Source: an uncultured Eubacteriales bacterium (GTDB taxonomy: Bacteria > Bacillota > Clostridia > Oscillospirales > Oscillospiraceae). From it: a DNA stretch of 64,000 nt. How positions within the stretch are numbered: the first letter of the stretch is position 1; each line of letters starts with the position of its first letter. The notes beneath the pieces are model-generated. The model saw only the letters and a list, made by a program, of their open reading frames with translations, made no database searches and had not been told where the DNA came from. Shown piece after piece: positions 17,383 to 26,001 of the stretch. Where the stretch lies: contig URXY01000002.1 in assembly GCA_900552015.1 (NCBI GenBank), positions 21,006 through 85,005 on the forward strand, written 5' to 3'. The position numbers and the translations under genes are program-made.

Positions 17383-17931
17383 ATGGGTCTTTTTTCCAAA
17401 AAGCCCGCGCCGCAGCCCAGCGCGCGCCCGGAATATATTGAAGTCGGCCAGATCGTCAACACGCACGGCGTGCGCGGCGAGGTCAAGGTCCAGCCCTGGG
17501 ACGTGAGCGCAGGGCAGCTGAGCGGCTTCCGCACGTTCTACATGGACGGCGAGCCCTTCCGCCCCACGAGCAAGCGCGTGCAGGGCGATATGGTTCTCAT
17601 GAAGCTCCCCGAGATCGACGACATGGACGCAGCAGCCGCGCTCAAGCGCAAGGTGCTCTCCATCCGCCGCGCGGAGGTGCAGCTCAAGCCGGGCGAGCAC
17701 TTCGATGCCGAGATCATCGGCATGACGGTGTACAACTACTTCCCCCACACCTACATCGGCACGGTGGTGGACGTGCTCTCCTACCCCGCCCACAAGCTCT
17801 ATAAGGTCAAGGGCGAGGAGAAGACCTATCTCATCCCGGCGGTCAAGGATATTTTTATCACCAACGTTGACGAAGAGGCGCGCGAGATCAGCGTGCACAT
17901 GATAGAGGGGCTGGAAACCGATGAGGATTGA
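17383..17931 (+). CDS. rimM: Ribosome maturation factor RimM
   Basis: This 182-residue 16S processing factor has a RimM N-domain (EYIEVGQIVNTHGVRGEVKV) and a PRC-barrel C-domain (GTVVDVLSYPAHKLYKV and PAVKDIFITNVD). It binds S19 during 30S head assembly. It overlaps trmD by 11 bases, giving translational coupling. An AAAGGAG site precedes the start. Confidence 0.96.
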   Translation: MGLFSKKPAPQPSARPEYIEVGQIVNTHGVRGEVKVQPWDVSAGQLSGFRTFYMDGEPFRPTSKRVQGDMVLMKLPEIDDMDAAAALKRKVLSIRRAEVQLKPGEHFDAEIIGMTVYNYFPHTYIGTVVDVLSYPAHKLYKVKGEEKTYLIPAVKDIFITNVDEEAREISVHMIEGLETDED

Positions 17932-18724
17932 TATTTTAACGCTTTTCCCCGCCTCGATCGACGCGATGATGAACGTCAGCATCCTCGGGCGCGCGCAGGA
18001 GCGCGGGTACATCACGATCAAGACCCACCAGATCCGCGACTACACGACCAACAAGCAGATGCAGGTGGACGACTACCCCTACGGCGGCGGGCGCGGCGCG
18101 GTGATGCAGGCAGACCCCCTGTACCGCTGCTGGACGCACGTTTGCGAGGAGGCTGGCAGCCGCGGGCATACGATCTACCTCTCCCCCTGCGGGCGCACCT
18201 TCACGCAGGCGGTGGCGCGCGAGCTGAAGGACAGCTATGACCATCTCATTCTCGTCTGCGGCCACTATGAAGGCATTGACCAGCGCTTCATCGACGAGTG
18301 CGTGGACGAGGAGCTTTCGATGGGTGACTTCGTCGTCACGGGCGGCGAGATCCCCGCCATGGCCGTGACGGACGCTATCTGCCGCATGGTACCCGGGGTG
18401 CTTCCCGAGGAGGAATGTTTCACCGAGGAATCCCACTGGGCGGGACTTCTGGAGTATCCGCAGTATTCCCGTCCCGACGAGTGGCATGGCCGCCGCGTGC
18501 CGGACGTACTGCTCTCCGGCCACCACGAAAACGTGGCCAAATGGCGCAAAAAGGAGAGCTACAAGCGCACGATGCTCCGCCGCCCTGATCTCTGGGCGCA
18601 ATTTGACGAAAAGCAGCTCAAGACGAAGAGCGAAAAAAAGGTCCTCGCCGAGGCAAAGGCCGAAGCCGAGGCCATCCGCGCCGCAGAAGCGGAGAAGACC
18701 GAGGAAACCCCTGCCGAAGAATAA
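17921..18724 (+). CDS. trmD: tRNA (guanine-N1-)-methyltransferase TrmD
   Basis: This SPOUT-fold enzyme forms m1G37 in tRNA. The knot-region motifs are present: DYPYGGGRGAVMQ, HLILVCGHYEGIDQRFI, GDFVVTGGEIPAM and the ESHWAGLLEYPQYSRP loop. The 267-residue length is slightly above the usual 240-250 because of an Ala/Glu/Lys-rich tail (about 35 residues). Confidence 0.96.
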   Translation: MRIDILTLFPASIDAMMNVSILGRAQERGYITIKTHQIRDYTTNKQMQVDDYPYGGGRGAVMQADPLYRCWTHVCEEAGSRGHTIYLSPCGRTFTQAVARELKDSYDHLILVCGHYEGIDQRFIDECVDEELSMGDFVVTGGEIPAMAVTDAICRMVPGVLPEEECFTEESHWAGLLEYPQYSRPDEWHGRRVPDVLLSGHHENVAKWRKKESYKRTMLRRPDLWAQFDEKQLKTKSEKKVLAEAKAEAEAIRAAEAEKTEETPAEE

Positions 18725-18729
18725 AAAGA

Positions 18730-18764
18730 AAAACGGAACGGTTTTCACCGTTCCGTTTTTTATG
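18730..18764 (+). terminator. Terminator after trmD
   Basis: The stem AAAACGGAACGG/CCGTTCCGTTTT with loop TTTTCA ends in a T-run. It may also serve the converging NlpC gene. Confidence 0.9.
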
Positions 18765-18782
18765 TAGCGAAAGGCTCGTCCG

Positions 18783-19604
18783 TCACGCGATGCGCTTCGC
18801 GCCGACATAGCGAGAAGCATAGTAGCTCGCGGAAAGGCTGTCGATCATGACCTTGCCGACGCTGTAGCGCGCGTGGATGATCTGGCCGTTGCCGATGTAG
18901 ATGCCAACATGGCCGATGGCATGGGAAGAATCCGAGAAGAATACGAGGTCGCCGGGCTGCAAGTCAGACTTGGCAACAGCGTAACCGCAGTTCTTATACT
19001 GGGCGGTCGCCGAGTGCGGCAGAGAATAGCCGAGCTTGGCGTAGAGATACATCGTAAAGCCCGAGCAGTCGAAGCCGCTGGGGGACGCGCCGCCGGAGCG
19101 GTAGCGCGTGCCGAGGAAGGGCATCGCCATGGAGACGACCTTTGCGCCCACTGTGCCGTCGAGGTCGGCAGGATCGCGCAGATATTCACCGAGCAGCCAA
19201 CCGGTCGTGGAACCGAAGGCGACCTGATACCAGCCGTTCGATTCGCCGATAACGGTGACCTGCTTGCCGCTGACGACCTGCGTGATCTTGTCGTAATTTG
19301 TGCCGGGGCCGGTGCGCACGTTGATCGTGCCGCCCGTGACGACCATGGTCACAGTCTCCGTCTCGCTCACGTCTTCCTTGGCATCCGCCTTATCTTCAAG
19401 CTCTGCCTGCATTTCATCGAGCTTGGCGAGCTCTTCTTCGTTCGCGCTCTCGGTCTGAACGGATTCCGTCAGCACGGTCACGCGGTCAACGAGGTTGCGG
19501 ATCGAACCGTCGTAAGCGGCCTGCGCCGAAGAGAGCGGCGCGAGCAGGCTGACGGAGAGAATGCCCGAAAGCAGGAACGATAAGCATCGTGAATGGTTTC
19601 TCAT
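18783..19604 (-). CDS. Secreted SH3-NlpC/P60 peptidoglycan endopeptidase
   Basis: This 273-residue exported enzyme is predicted to cut peptide cross-bridges or stem peptides of peptidoglycan. A signal peptide (about 1-29, ending SSAQA-AY) is followed by a helical Glu/Asp-rich linker (about 45-85). Then come one bacterial SH3 domain (about 88-142, NVRTGPGTNYDKI) and the NlpC/P60 domain. The catalytic Cys is C180 in GFDCSGF and the His is H232 in GHVGIYIG, with H244 (IIHA) as third residue. It stands alone between converging trmD and the minus-strand gene at 19652. Confidence 0.93.
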   Translation of the reverse strand: MRNHSRCLSFLLSGILSVSLLAPLSSAQAAYDGSIRNLVDRVTVLTESVQTESANEEELAKLDEMQAELEDKADAKEDVSETETVTMVVTGGTINVRTGPGTNYDKITQVVSGKQVTVIGESNGWYQVAFGSTTGWLLGEYLRDPADLDGTVGAKVVSMAMPFLGTRYRSGGASPSGFDCSGFTMYLYAKLGYSLPHSATAQYKNCGYAVAKSDLQPGDLVFFSDSSHAIGHVGIYIGNGQIIHARYSVGKVMIDSLSASYYASRYVGAKRIA

Positions 19605-19651
19605 AGCTGAGTCATCCTTTCGTGAAAAAAATCAGGTTTTTTACGCAGCGA

Positions 19652-19945
19652 TCACATTTTGCCGCTCAGCGCACGCTCGAGCCAGATGGAAGCAAACTCC
19701 ATCGCCTCGCCGAGGCTCCCCTTTTCCGTGGAGCGCACCACGCGGTCGCGCGAACGAAGGGTCGCGTCGGTCAACTGTAACTGAATGGAAACGCGCTTTG
19801 CAAGCGTGATATCTTTGAGCGGGGTCGTGTCGAGCACCTGCATCATCACGATATATTTATCCGCCATCGAGCCGTAGTAGATGAGGTTATCCACACGGCG
19901 CAGCGGGTGTCCGCGGTAAACGAGACCTTCCGTAGCTTCTGCCAT
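19652..19945 (-). CDS. Hypothetical protein, 97 residues
   Basis: The ATG at 19945 follows AGGAG and begins MAEATEGLVYRGHPLRRVDN, continuing with IYYGSMADKYIVMMQVLDT. The protein is soluble, mixed alpha/beta in appearance, and has no signal peptide or recognisable motif. An in-frame upstream ATG at 20083 lacks a ribosome site and would add a low-complexity leader. I do not recognise the family. Its base composition matches the housekeeping genes around it. Confidence 0.7.
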   Translation of the reverse strand: MAEATEGLVYRGHPLRRVDNLIYYGSMADKYIVMMQVLDTTPLKDITLAKRVSIQLQLTDATLRSRDRVVRSTEKGSLGEAMEFASIWLERALSGKM

Positions 19946-20062
19946 CTGACTCACTCCTGTCCTTGTAACCAATTTGTAACTTTGTAACCGTTTTGTAACT
20001 TTTTGCAGTATAGCATTTTTTGCCCCCCTTGTCAATAAAAGTGGGGCGAAAAAATGCAACAA

Positions 20063-20096
20063 ACCCTCGGAGGCCGCGTGCACGGTCTCCGAGGGT
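20063..20096 (-). terminator. Terminator after ireB
   Basis: The 10-bp stem ACCCTCGGAG/CTCCGAGGGT lies downstream of ireB on the minus strand. The T-run is weak. Confidence 0.6.
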
Positions 20097-20117
20097 CGTT
20101 ATTTTGACGGTTTTCGC

Positions 20118-20363
20118 TTACTTGCCGAGGTAGCTGCGCACGAGCGTTTGCAGCAGTTCGTCGCGATCCAGCTTGCGGATCAGCGTGCGGGCGTTGTTGT
20201 GGTTGGTGATATAGGTGGGATCCTCCGAGAGGATGTAGCCAACGATCTGATTGATGGGGTTGTAGCCCTTATCCTCCAGCGCGGCGTAAACGGTCGTCAG
20301 GATGTGGCGGATCTCAGCGTCCTTCTCCTGCGCCACATTAAACTTGCGGGTAAATTCTTCCAT
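20118..20363 (-). CDS. ireB: IreB family regulatory phosphoprotein (UPF0297)
   Basis: This 81-residue protein is a small substrate of the PASTA Ser/Thr kinase IreK/PrkC and in Enterococcus negatively regulates cephalosporin resistance. The conserved core [27 protein letters not shown] is present in full. The start [10 protein letters not shown] at 20363 is set by an AAGGAGG site 11 bases upstream; an in-frame ATG at 20531 lies inside pheT. The threonine near the N-terminus (EFTRKF) is the likely region of phosphorylation. Confidence 0.93.
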   Translation of the reverse strand: MEEFTRKFNVAQEKDAEIRHILTTVYAALEDKGYNPINQIVGYILSEDPTYITNHNNARTLIRKLDRDELLQTLVRSYLGK

Positions 20364-20475
20364 GGGATGGGTCCCTCCTTCCGCTTCCAATGGAGACAGT
20401 ATAGCGCTCCCTTTGCAAAAAGTAAAGGGAGCGCTGTCAACTGTAACAGAAACGTAATCTTTCCTTATAAAAGTC

Positions 20476-23166
20476 TTAGCGAAGCACCGCGTTGTGGTCC
20501 GTCTTGAGGGCCGCGAGGATGGACTGAACATCCTCGTCCGCCTCTTCGCCGGTCAGGCTGCGGTCATCCGCGCGCAGGACGAGGTTGAATGCAACGCTCT
20601 TCTTGCCGCTGGCCACGCCGGGGCCGCGGTAAATATCGAACAGCGACACATCCTTGAGAAGGCCCTTCGCGCCGCGGCGGATGCTCTCTTCGAGCGCGCC
20701 GACCGTGACGGCCTCGTCGCACACGACGGCGATGTCGCGCGTGACGGCGGGGAACTTCGGCAGCGGCTGGTAGACGGGGATGCCGCCGCGCATCTCGTAC
20801 ATGGCCTCAAAGCTCAGCTCGGCGGTGTAGATCTCGCTGTCAACGCCGTAGTTCGTGGCAACGAGCGGGTGGATCTGGCCGAAGACGCCGAGGAGCGTCT
20901 CGCCCGCGTAGACGCAAGCACAGCGGCCGGGATGGTAGGAGGCGTTGTCCGTGCAGGCCTCGAATTTCACATCCGCGATGCGCAGCTCGCGCAGCAGCGT
21001 CTCGATGCCGCCCTTGAAGGAGAAGAAGTCCACGCCGTCGCCGTAAGCGCCGAGAGAGAGGTACTTCGGCTCGTCGGCAAGGCCGTCCTCACGCGGCAGG
21101 TAAATTTTGCCGAGCTCGTAGAGACGTGCCGCCTTGTTGCGGTAACTGTAGTTGCGCGCGATGATCTCGAGCATGCTCGGCAGGATGGTCGTGCGCATGA
21201 TGGAGGTATCCTCACCCAAGGGATTCAAAATCTTCAGGCTCTTGCGCAGCGGAGAATCCTTCGGCATACGGATCTTGTCGTAATAGGTCGGGCTGATGAA
21301 GGAATAGGTGATGATCTCATCGTAGCCCAGCGCGCGCACAGCGCCGCCGATGGCGCGGTCGAAGCGCTGCTGCTCACTGAAGCCGCCGCGCGTGGTCTCG
21401 CCGCGCATGAGCGTGCAGGGAATCTTATTGTAGCCGTAGAAGCGCGCGACCTCTTCGGCAATGTCGCTGTAATGCTCGACGTCGCCGCGCCAGGACGGCA
21501 CGTAGATGTCGTCGCCATTCAAGATAAAGCCGAGGGAGACAAGAATTTCGCGCATCAGGTCTTCGCTGAGTTCCGTGCCGAGCAGGGCGTTGATCTTGTC
21601 GGGTTCGAGCTTAACGACCGTGGGGGCCTTTTCCTTGGCGACCACGTTCATCACGCCGTCGACGACCTCGCCGCAGCCGAGCAGCTCCACGAGCTCGCAG
21701 GCGCGCTCGACGGCCTTGATGGTGTTCATCATGTCGAGGCCCTTTTCATAGCGGGAGGAGGCGTCGGTGCGCATGCCGAGGGCGCTGGCCGTGCGGCGCA
21801 CGGAAACACCGTTGAAGTTGGCGGACTCAAAGAGCACCATCGCCGTGTCGCCGACGATCTCGCTGTTCGCGCCGCCCATGACGCCCGCGACGCAGACGGG
21901 CTTGTGCTCGTCGCAGATGCAGAGCATATTCGGCGTCAGCTTGCGCTCGTTGCCGTCGAGCGTCTGGATCGTCTCGCCCTCGCGCGCGGTGCGCACGATG
22001 ATGTGGCCGCCCTCGACGCAGCTAAAGTCAAAGGCGTGCATCGGCTGGCCGTATTCGAGCATCACATAGTTCGTGATATCGACGATGTTGTTGATGGGGC
22101 GCACGCCGCTGTTGCGCAGTCTCTCGCGCATCCAGCGCGGAGACGGCGCGATCTTGACGTTTTTCACCATGCGCGCGGTGTAGCGCGGGCAGAGGTCGCC
22201 GTCCTCGATGTCGATGTCGACGATCTCCGCGATGCTGCCGCCGCAGCCGTGCGGCTCGGGCGTGTGCAGCTTAAGGGGGCGCTTGAACGTCGCGCTCGCC
22301 TCGCGCGCAAGGCCGATGACGGAAAGGCAGTCGGGGCGGTTCGGCGTGATCTCAAACTCGACGATGGAATCGTCAAAGCCGAGGATGTGCGCCACGTTGA
22401 GACCCGGCTCGGCGTCCTCTTCGCGCAGGATGAAGATGCCGTCGGCGATACAGTGGGGGAATTCCTTCTGCTCGGCGTGCAGGTCCTCGAGCGTGCAGAT
22501 GGCGTCGCTCTTGGTGTTGTAGGCGACAAGGTCTCCTTCGTGGAGGTTGGAGCAGCGCGTATCGGGCACAGCGGTCGCATTGCCGAGGTCGAGGCAGGTA
22601 TGGAACGTGCCGTCGCCCAGCGGGGCACATTCAAGCACCCTGGCGGCAACAACAGGGCCGTAGACCTTGTCGCCGGGCTTGATATCGGCGGGGATGGAGG
22701 GCTTATCCTTGTCGATGGGATGATAGTCGTTCAGGATGGCCGCTGGCGTGATGACAGCATAGGGGAAGTCGTGCTCCGCCGTCATGCCGAGTTCCTTGAG
22801 CGAGCAGAGCATACCGTCGGACTCAACGCCGCGCAGCTCGCCCTTTTCGATCTTGATGCCGCCGGGCAGATGCGCGCCGGAAAGCGCAGCGGGTACATAG
22901 TCGCCGATGTGGACATTCCACGCGCCCGTGACGATCTGCACGGGCTCCGCCTGGCCGACGTCGATCTTCAGCACCCACATATGGTCGGAGTTCTCGTGGC
23001 GCTTCATCTCGAGCACCTTGCCCACGACCACGTTCTTGAGGTTTTCGTCGGGACGCTCGATCGTCTCGACCTTCGAGCCAGAGAGCGTCATATCGTCGTT
23101 GAATTGCTTATCGGTGATATCCTTGAGGTCAACGAACTCGTTGAGCCAATTTCTGCTTAAAATCAT
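20476..23166 (-). CDS. pheT: Phenylalanyl-tRNA synthetase beta subunit, with an insertion
   Basis: This is the beta chain of the (alpha-beta)2 PheRS. The N-terminal EMAP/tRNA-binding domain (about 40-128), the B3/4 editing region ([13 protein letters not shown] onward), the B5 domain, the catalytic-like core and the C-terminal anticodon-binding FDX domain ([14 protein letters not shown]) are all recognisable. At 896 residues it is about 90 longer than the usual 790-810. The extra length lies at about residues 131-242, between the CSLKELG end of the EMAP domain and [15 protein letters not shown]. It follows pheS after a 17-base gap and ends the T-box operon. Confidence 0.95.
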   Translation of the reverse strand: MILSRNWLNEFVDLKDITDKQFNDDMTLSGSKVETIERPDENLKNVVVGKVLEMKRHENSDHMWVLKIDVGQAEPVQIVTGAWNVHIGDYVPAALSGAHLPGGIKIEKGELRGVESDGMLCSLKELGMTAEHDFPYAVITPAAILNDYHPIDKDKPSIPADIKPGDKVYGPVVAARVLECAPLGDGTFHTCLDLGNATAVPDTRCSNLHEGDLVAYNTKSDAICTLEDLHAEQKEFPHCIADGIFILREEDAEPGLNVAHILGFDDSIVEFEITPNRPDCLSVIGLAREASATFKRPLKLHTPEPHGCGGSIAEIVDIDIEDGDLCPRYTARMVKNVKIAPSPRWMRERLRNSGVRPINNIVDITNYVMLEYGQPMHAFDFSCVEGGHIIVRTAREGETIQTLDGNERKLTPNMLCICDEHKPVCVAGVMGGANSEIVGDTAMVLFESANFNGVSVRRTASALGMRTDASSRYEKGLDMMNTIKAVERACELVELLGCGEVVDGVMNVVAKEKAPTVVKLEPDKINALLGTELSEDLMREILVSLGFILNGDDIYVPSWRGDVEHYSDIAEEVARFYGYNKIPCTLMRGETTRGGFSEQQRFDRAIGGAVRALGYDEIITYSFISPTYYDKIRMPKDSPLRKSLKILNPLGEDTSIMRTTILPSMLEIIARNYSYRNKAARLYELGKIYLPREDGLADEPKYLSLGAYGDGVDFFSFKGGIETLLRELRIADVKFEACTDNASYHPGRCACVYAGETLLGVFGQIHPLVATNYGVDSEIYTAELSFEAMYEMRGGIPVYQPLPKFPAVTRDIAVVCDEAVTVGALEESIRRGAKGLLKDVSLFDIYRGPGVASGKKSVAFNLVLRADDRSLTGEEADEDVQSILAALKTDHNAVLR

Positions 23167-23183
23167 TTCTTCGCTCTCCTTTC

Positions 23184-24209
23184 TTAAAACTGCTCCAAAA
23201 ATCTCACATCGTTCTCAAAGATCAAACGCAGGTCGCTGATCTTGAAGTGGCCGAGCGCCAGACGCTCAAGGCCCATGCCGAATGCCCAGCCGGAATAGAC
23301 CGTGGAGTCGATGCCGCAGCCCTCGAGGACCTTCGGGTGGATCATGCCGGCGCCGAGCACCTCGATCCAGCCCTCGCCCTTGCAGGTGGGGCAGCCTGCG
23401 CCGTGGCACTTGTGGCACTGAATGTCCATTTCGCAGCTCGGCTCGGTGAACGGGAAGTGATGGGGGCGGAAGCGCGTGACCGTGTGCTCGCCGTAGAGCT
23501 GGCGCACGACCTCGTTGAGCGTGCCCTTGAGGTCCGCCATCGTAATGCCCTTGTCGATGGCCATGCCCTCGATCTGGTGGAACATGGGCGAGTGCGTGGC
23601 GTCGACCTCGTCCTTGCGGTACACGCGGCCGGGGGCGAGAATGCGGATGGGCAGCTCGCGCGTCTCCATCGCGTGGATCTGCATCGGAGAGGTCTGCGTG
23701 CGCAGAAGAATCGAGCTGTCCTCGGTGAAGTAGAACGTGTCGCTCCACTCGCGGGCGGGATGGCCCTCCTCGACGTTGAGCTTCGTGAAATTGTACTCAG
23801 CAAGCTCGACCTCGCGGTCTTCGAGAATTTCAAAGCCCATGCCGACGAAGATGTCCTTGATCTCGTCGAGCACCTGATACATCGGGTGCTTCACGCCGAT
23901 CTTTTCCTGCTTGCCGGGGATGGTCACGTCCACGGCCTCGGACTTGAGCTTGAGCTCCATGGCCTTGTCGGCAAGCTCGCCCGCCTTTTCTTCAATGCCC
24001 GCTTCCAGCTTGGCGCGCACTTCGTTGGCGAGCTGCCCGATCACGGGGCGCTCTTCGGCGCTGAGCTTGCCCATCTGCTTCAAAACGGCGGTCAGCTCCC
24101 CCTTTTTGCCAAGGTAACGGACGCGCAGCGCTTCGAGGTCCTCCGCCTTGCCGGCGTCGGAGATCGCATCGAGCGCCGCCTTGCGGATCGCTTCCAGTTG
24201 TTGTTTCAT
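23184..24209 (-). CDS. pheS: Phenylalanyl-tRNA synthetase alpha subunit
   Basis: This 341-residue catalytic subunit has a coiled-coil N-terminus (1-90) and class II motifs: motif 2 around ATHSPMFHQIEGMAID and motif 3 GMGLERLALGHF. It charges tRNA-Phe with pheT. The ATG at 24209 follows AAGGAGAAATG. Expression is governed by the T-box leader upstream. Confidence 0.97.
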   Translation of the reverse strand: MKQQLEAIRKAALDAISDAGKAEDLEALRVRYLGKKGELTAVLKQMGKLSAEERPVIGQLANEVRAKLEAGIEEKAGELADKAMELKLKSEAVDVTIPGKQEKIGVKHPMYQVLDEIKDIFVGMGFEILEDREVELAEYNFTKLNVEEGHPAREWSDTFYFTEDSSILLRTQTSPMQIHAMETRELPIRILAPGRVYRKDEVDATHSPMFHQIEGMAIDKGITMADLKGTLNEVVRQLYGEHTVTRFRPHHFPFTEPSCEMDIQCHKCHGAGCPTCKGEGWIEVLGAGMIHPKVLEGCGIDSTVYSGWAFGMGLERLALGHFKISDLRLIFENDVRFLEQF

Positions 24210-24259
24210 ATCATTTCTCCTTTTCAGGTAAAAATTTGCAGAATTTCAAAAATCGGCGG

Positions 24260-24505
24260 CAGGGGCAAAAAAATAGTCTTTCCTCCCGACACTCTCGGGA
24301 CGAAAGACTTTCTTCCGCGGTACCACCCTGATTCGCGCCCAAAGGCGCGCGCTCGTTGCCCGTAACGGGGGCTGACCGGCCGCGCATTTCCTCGCGGCTG
24401 CTCGGGGGCGAACCAAGCGACATCCCGCAGACCGGCTCCCAGCCGCCGACCGGTCCTCTCTACGCGGAACAAACACGCTATTTTCCCTTTCACAGCATTT
24501 GTCTA
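24260..24505 (-). promoter_or_regulatory. T-box riboswitch leader of pheST
   Basis: On the minus strand the T-box sequence GGGTGGTACCGCGG occurs at 24315-24328. It is followed by a terminator (stem arms around AAAGTCTTTC and GAAAGACT, 24266-24312) ending in TTTTTTT. This is the standard antiterminator/terminator switch that senses uncharged tRNA. A candidate specifier TTC (Phe) lies at 24410-24412 on the 3' side of a long stem I, agreeing with the downstream genes. Identity of the element is firm; the exact specifier position is inferred. Confidence 0.93.
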
Positions 24506-24512
24506 AGTGGTA

Positions 24513-24541
24513 CTTATATCACAGAAAAAAGGAACTTGCAA
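24513..24541 (-). promoter_or_regulatory. Promoter of the pheST T-box transcript
   Basis: On the minus strand TTGCAA (24536-24541), 17 bases and TATAAG (24513-24518) lie just upstream of stem I. Confidence 0.75.
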
Positions 24542-24647
24542 GGGGGAATTTGCCCCTTGCCGGCAAAAAAGCGGCAAAAGCGCAAAATATCGCGCATTTT
24601 CCTCTGCGCACTCCCCTTTTCCTGCCCAAAACACGGAAAAACCGCAC

Positions 24648-24675
24648 TTTACAACGTGCAAAAACGTGATATACT
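24648..24675 (+). promoter_or_regulatory. Probable promoter of the PspC gene
   Basis: TTTACA (24648-24653) and TATACT (24670-24675) are spaced by 16 bases, about 60 bases before the PspC start. Confidence 0.5.
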
Positions 24676-24734
24676 ATAATAGTTGTTTACAAACCCACCG
24701 TGGCTGCTCTCGCAGCCGGATAAGGAGAACGATC

Positions 24735-24935
24735 ATGGACGAAAGAAAGCGTCTTTACAAGTCCCGCAACAACAAGATGATCTGCGGCGTCTGCGCAGGC
24801 ATCGCAGACTACTTCAACATTGACCCGTCGATCGTGCGCGTGCTCTGGGCGGTCCTCGCTCTGGCCGCCGGTACCGGCGTGCTCGCCTATATTGCCTGCG
24901 CGATCATCCTGCCCGAGGGCGACACCGAGGTCTGA
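24735..24935 (+). CDS. PspC-domain membrane protein
   Basis: This 66-residue protein has the PspC pattern: KRLYKSRNNKMICGVCAGIADYFNID, then a hydrophobic helix (VRVLWAVLALAAGTGVLAYIACAIILP). PspC proteins are involved in envelope stress sensing, but single-domain versions in Clostridia have no fixed role. The start at 24735 follows AAGGAG. It stands alone, followed by a separate promoter for the next gene. Confidence 0.9.
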   Translation: MDERKRLYKSRNNKMICGVCAGIADYFNIDPSIVRVLWAVLALAAGTGVLAYIACAIILPEGDTEV

Positions 24936-24939
24936 CCGC

Positions 24940-24967
24940 TTGACGATCCGCGCAAAAAAGATATACT
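24940..24967 (+). promoter_or_regulatory. Promoter of the phosphoribosyltransferase gene
   Basis: TTGACG (24940-24945), a 16-base spacer and TATACT (24962-24967) precede the gene by about 60 bases. Confidence 0.65.
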
Positions 24968-25029
24968 AAATCCTGTTTGCCGCGCGAAACGGCAGAAAAA
25001 GATGTAAAACGCGAAGGGAGCTTCCTTTT

Positions 25030-25590
25030 ATGGCGACTTATCCGATGCATGTCGCGGGTCTTGACCGCGACTTTCCCATCTGCAAGGTAACGGACGATCT
25101 TTATATCGGTGCTTTCATCATGTTCGGCGACGCGGAGCTGACCGTGCGCTGCGCAGAAGAGCTTTTGAAGCTCGCCGAGGGCATCGACTACGACTACCTC
25201 TTCACCGCTGAGGCCAAGTCCATCCCTCTCATCCACGAGATGGCGCGCCAGAGCGGCGCGAAGAAGTATTTCATCGCGCGCAAGGGCCCCAAGGTCTATA
25301 TGCCCGATCCCATTTCCGTAGAGGATAAGTCCATCACCACCGTCGCCCAGCAGAAGCTCTTCCTTGGCTCCGATGACGCAGACCTCATCCGCGGCAAAAA
25401 TATCCTGCTCGTCGACGATGTCATCTCCACGGGCGGCTCGCTCAAGGCGATGGAAGCGCTCGTCGAAAAGGCGGGCGGCACCGTCACGGGCCGCATGGCC
25501 GTCCTCGCCGAGGGCGGCGCAGCCAACCGCAAGGACATCCTGTTCCTTGAAAAGCTGCCCGTCTTCAACGCCGACGGCAGCGTGAAGTAA
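25030..25590 (+). CDS. Purine-type phosphoribosyltransferase family protein
   Basis: This 186-residue type I phosphoribosyltransferase carries the PRPP-binding motif ILLVDDVISTGGSL at about residues 126-139, with AEAKSIPLIHEMAR upstream as in adenine/xanthine enzymes. It should join a base and PRPP to form a nucleotide. The length matches Apt/Xpt-like proteins, but the base specificity cannot be assigned. Adenine deaminase lies next door in converging orientation, which fits purine salvage. AAGGGAG precedes the start. Confidence 0.85.
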   Translation: MATYPMHVAGLDRDFPICKVTDDLYIGAFIMFGDAELTVRCAEELLKLAEGIDYDYLFTAEAKSIPLIHEMARQSGAKKYFIARKGPKVYMPDPISVEDKSITTVAQQKLFLGSDDADLIRGKNILLVDDVISTGGSLKAMEALVEKAGGTVTGRMAVLAEGGAANRKDILFLEKLPVFNADGSVK

Positions 25591-25607
25591 AAACGCATCA
25601 GTACCAA

Positions 25608-25644
25608 AAAGGAGCCGTCTGCATGGCAGACGGCTCCTTTCTCT
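25608..25644 (+). terminator. Terminator after the phosphoribosyltransferase gene
   Basis: A 15-bp perfect stem with loop ATG ends in CTTTCTCTTT. Confidence 0.8.
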
Positions 25645-25770
25645 TTGCGTTGATGGAAAAACATCCCCGTTTCCATCTCCTGCATCACAAATTGCACACC
25701 GGCAGAGCATTTTCGCTTTGAAGAGGAGGAATAGGGTCTCAGATGAATGACGATCTTCATTCCACGAAAA

Positions 25771-25807
25771 CAAAAAAGTGTCGGAGCAAAGCAAACTTTG
25801 CTCCGAC
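25771..25807 (-). terminator. Terminator of tRNA-Leu
   Basis: The 12-bp stem GTCGGAGCAAAG/CTTTGCTCCGAC lies directly after the tRNA on the minus strand and is followed by CACTTTTTTG. Confidence 0.85.
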
Positions 25808-25808
25808 G

Positions 25809-25895
25809 TGGTGCCGGTGACCGGACTCGAACCGGTACGCTGTCGCCAGCGGCGGATTTTGAGTCCGCTACGTCTACCAATTCCATCACACCGGC
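25809..25895 (-). tRNA. tRNA-Leu (anticodon CAA)
   Basis: This is an 87-base tRNA with a long variable arm (CGCTGGCGACAGCG). The acceptor GCCGGTG pairs with CACCGGC, the anticodon loop CTCAAAA gives CAA (reads UUG), the T-loop is TTCGAGTC and CCA is encoded. The long variable arm and identity agree with leucine. Confidence 0.95.
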
Positions 25896-25957
25896 GGGGG
25901 AAATAGAACAAGAGATATTATATGCGATAGACAGCTTATTTGCAAGCAAAACTTTTC

Positions 25958-25992
25958 AAAAGGCTCCGGCGCGCTGCGCCGGAGCCTTTTTC
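25958..25992 (-). terminator. Terminator of the adenine deaminase gene
   Basis: The GC-rich stem AAAAGGCTCCGGCGC/GCGCCGGAGCCTTTT with loop GCT lies 10 bases beyond the stop and works in both directions. Confidence 0.85.
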
Positions 25993-26001
25993 ACGCAGAT
26001 A

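Noticed and set aside
20494..23160. An 888-codon open frame on the plus strand opposite pheT
   Set aside because: It is a shadow of the GC-rich pheT codon pattern, has no family features and is rich in Ala, Arg, Val and Asp as antisense frames of such genes are.
23247..24365. A long plus-strand frame opposite pheS and the T-box
   Set aside because: It runs through the T-box structure and opposes a certain gene, so it is an artefact.
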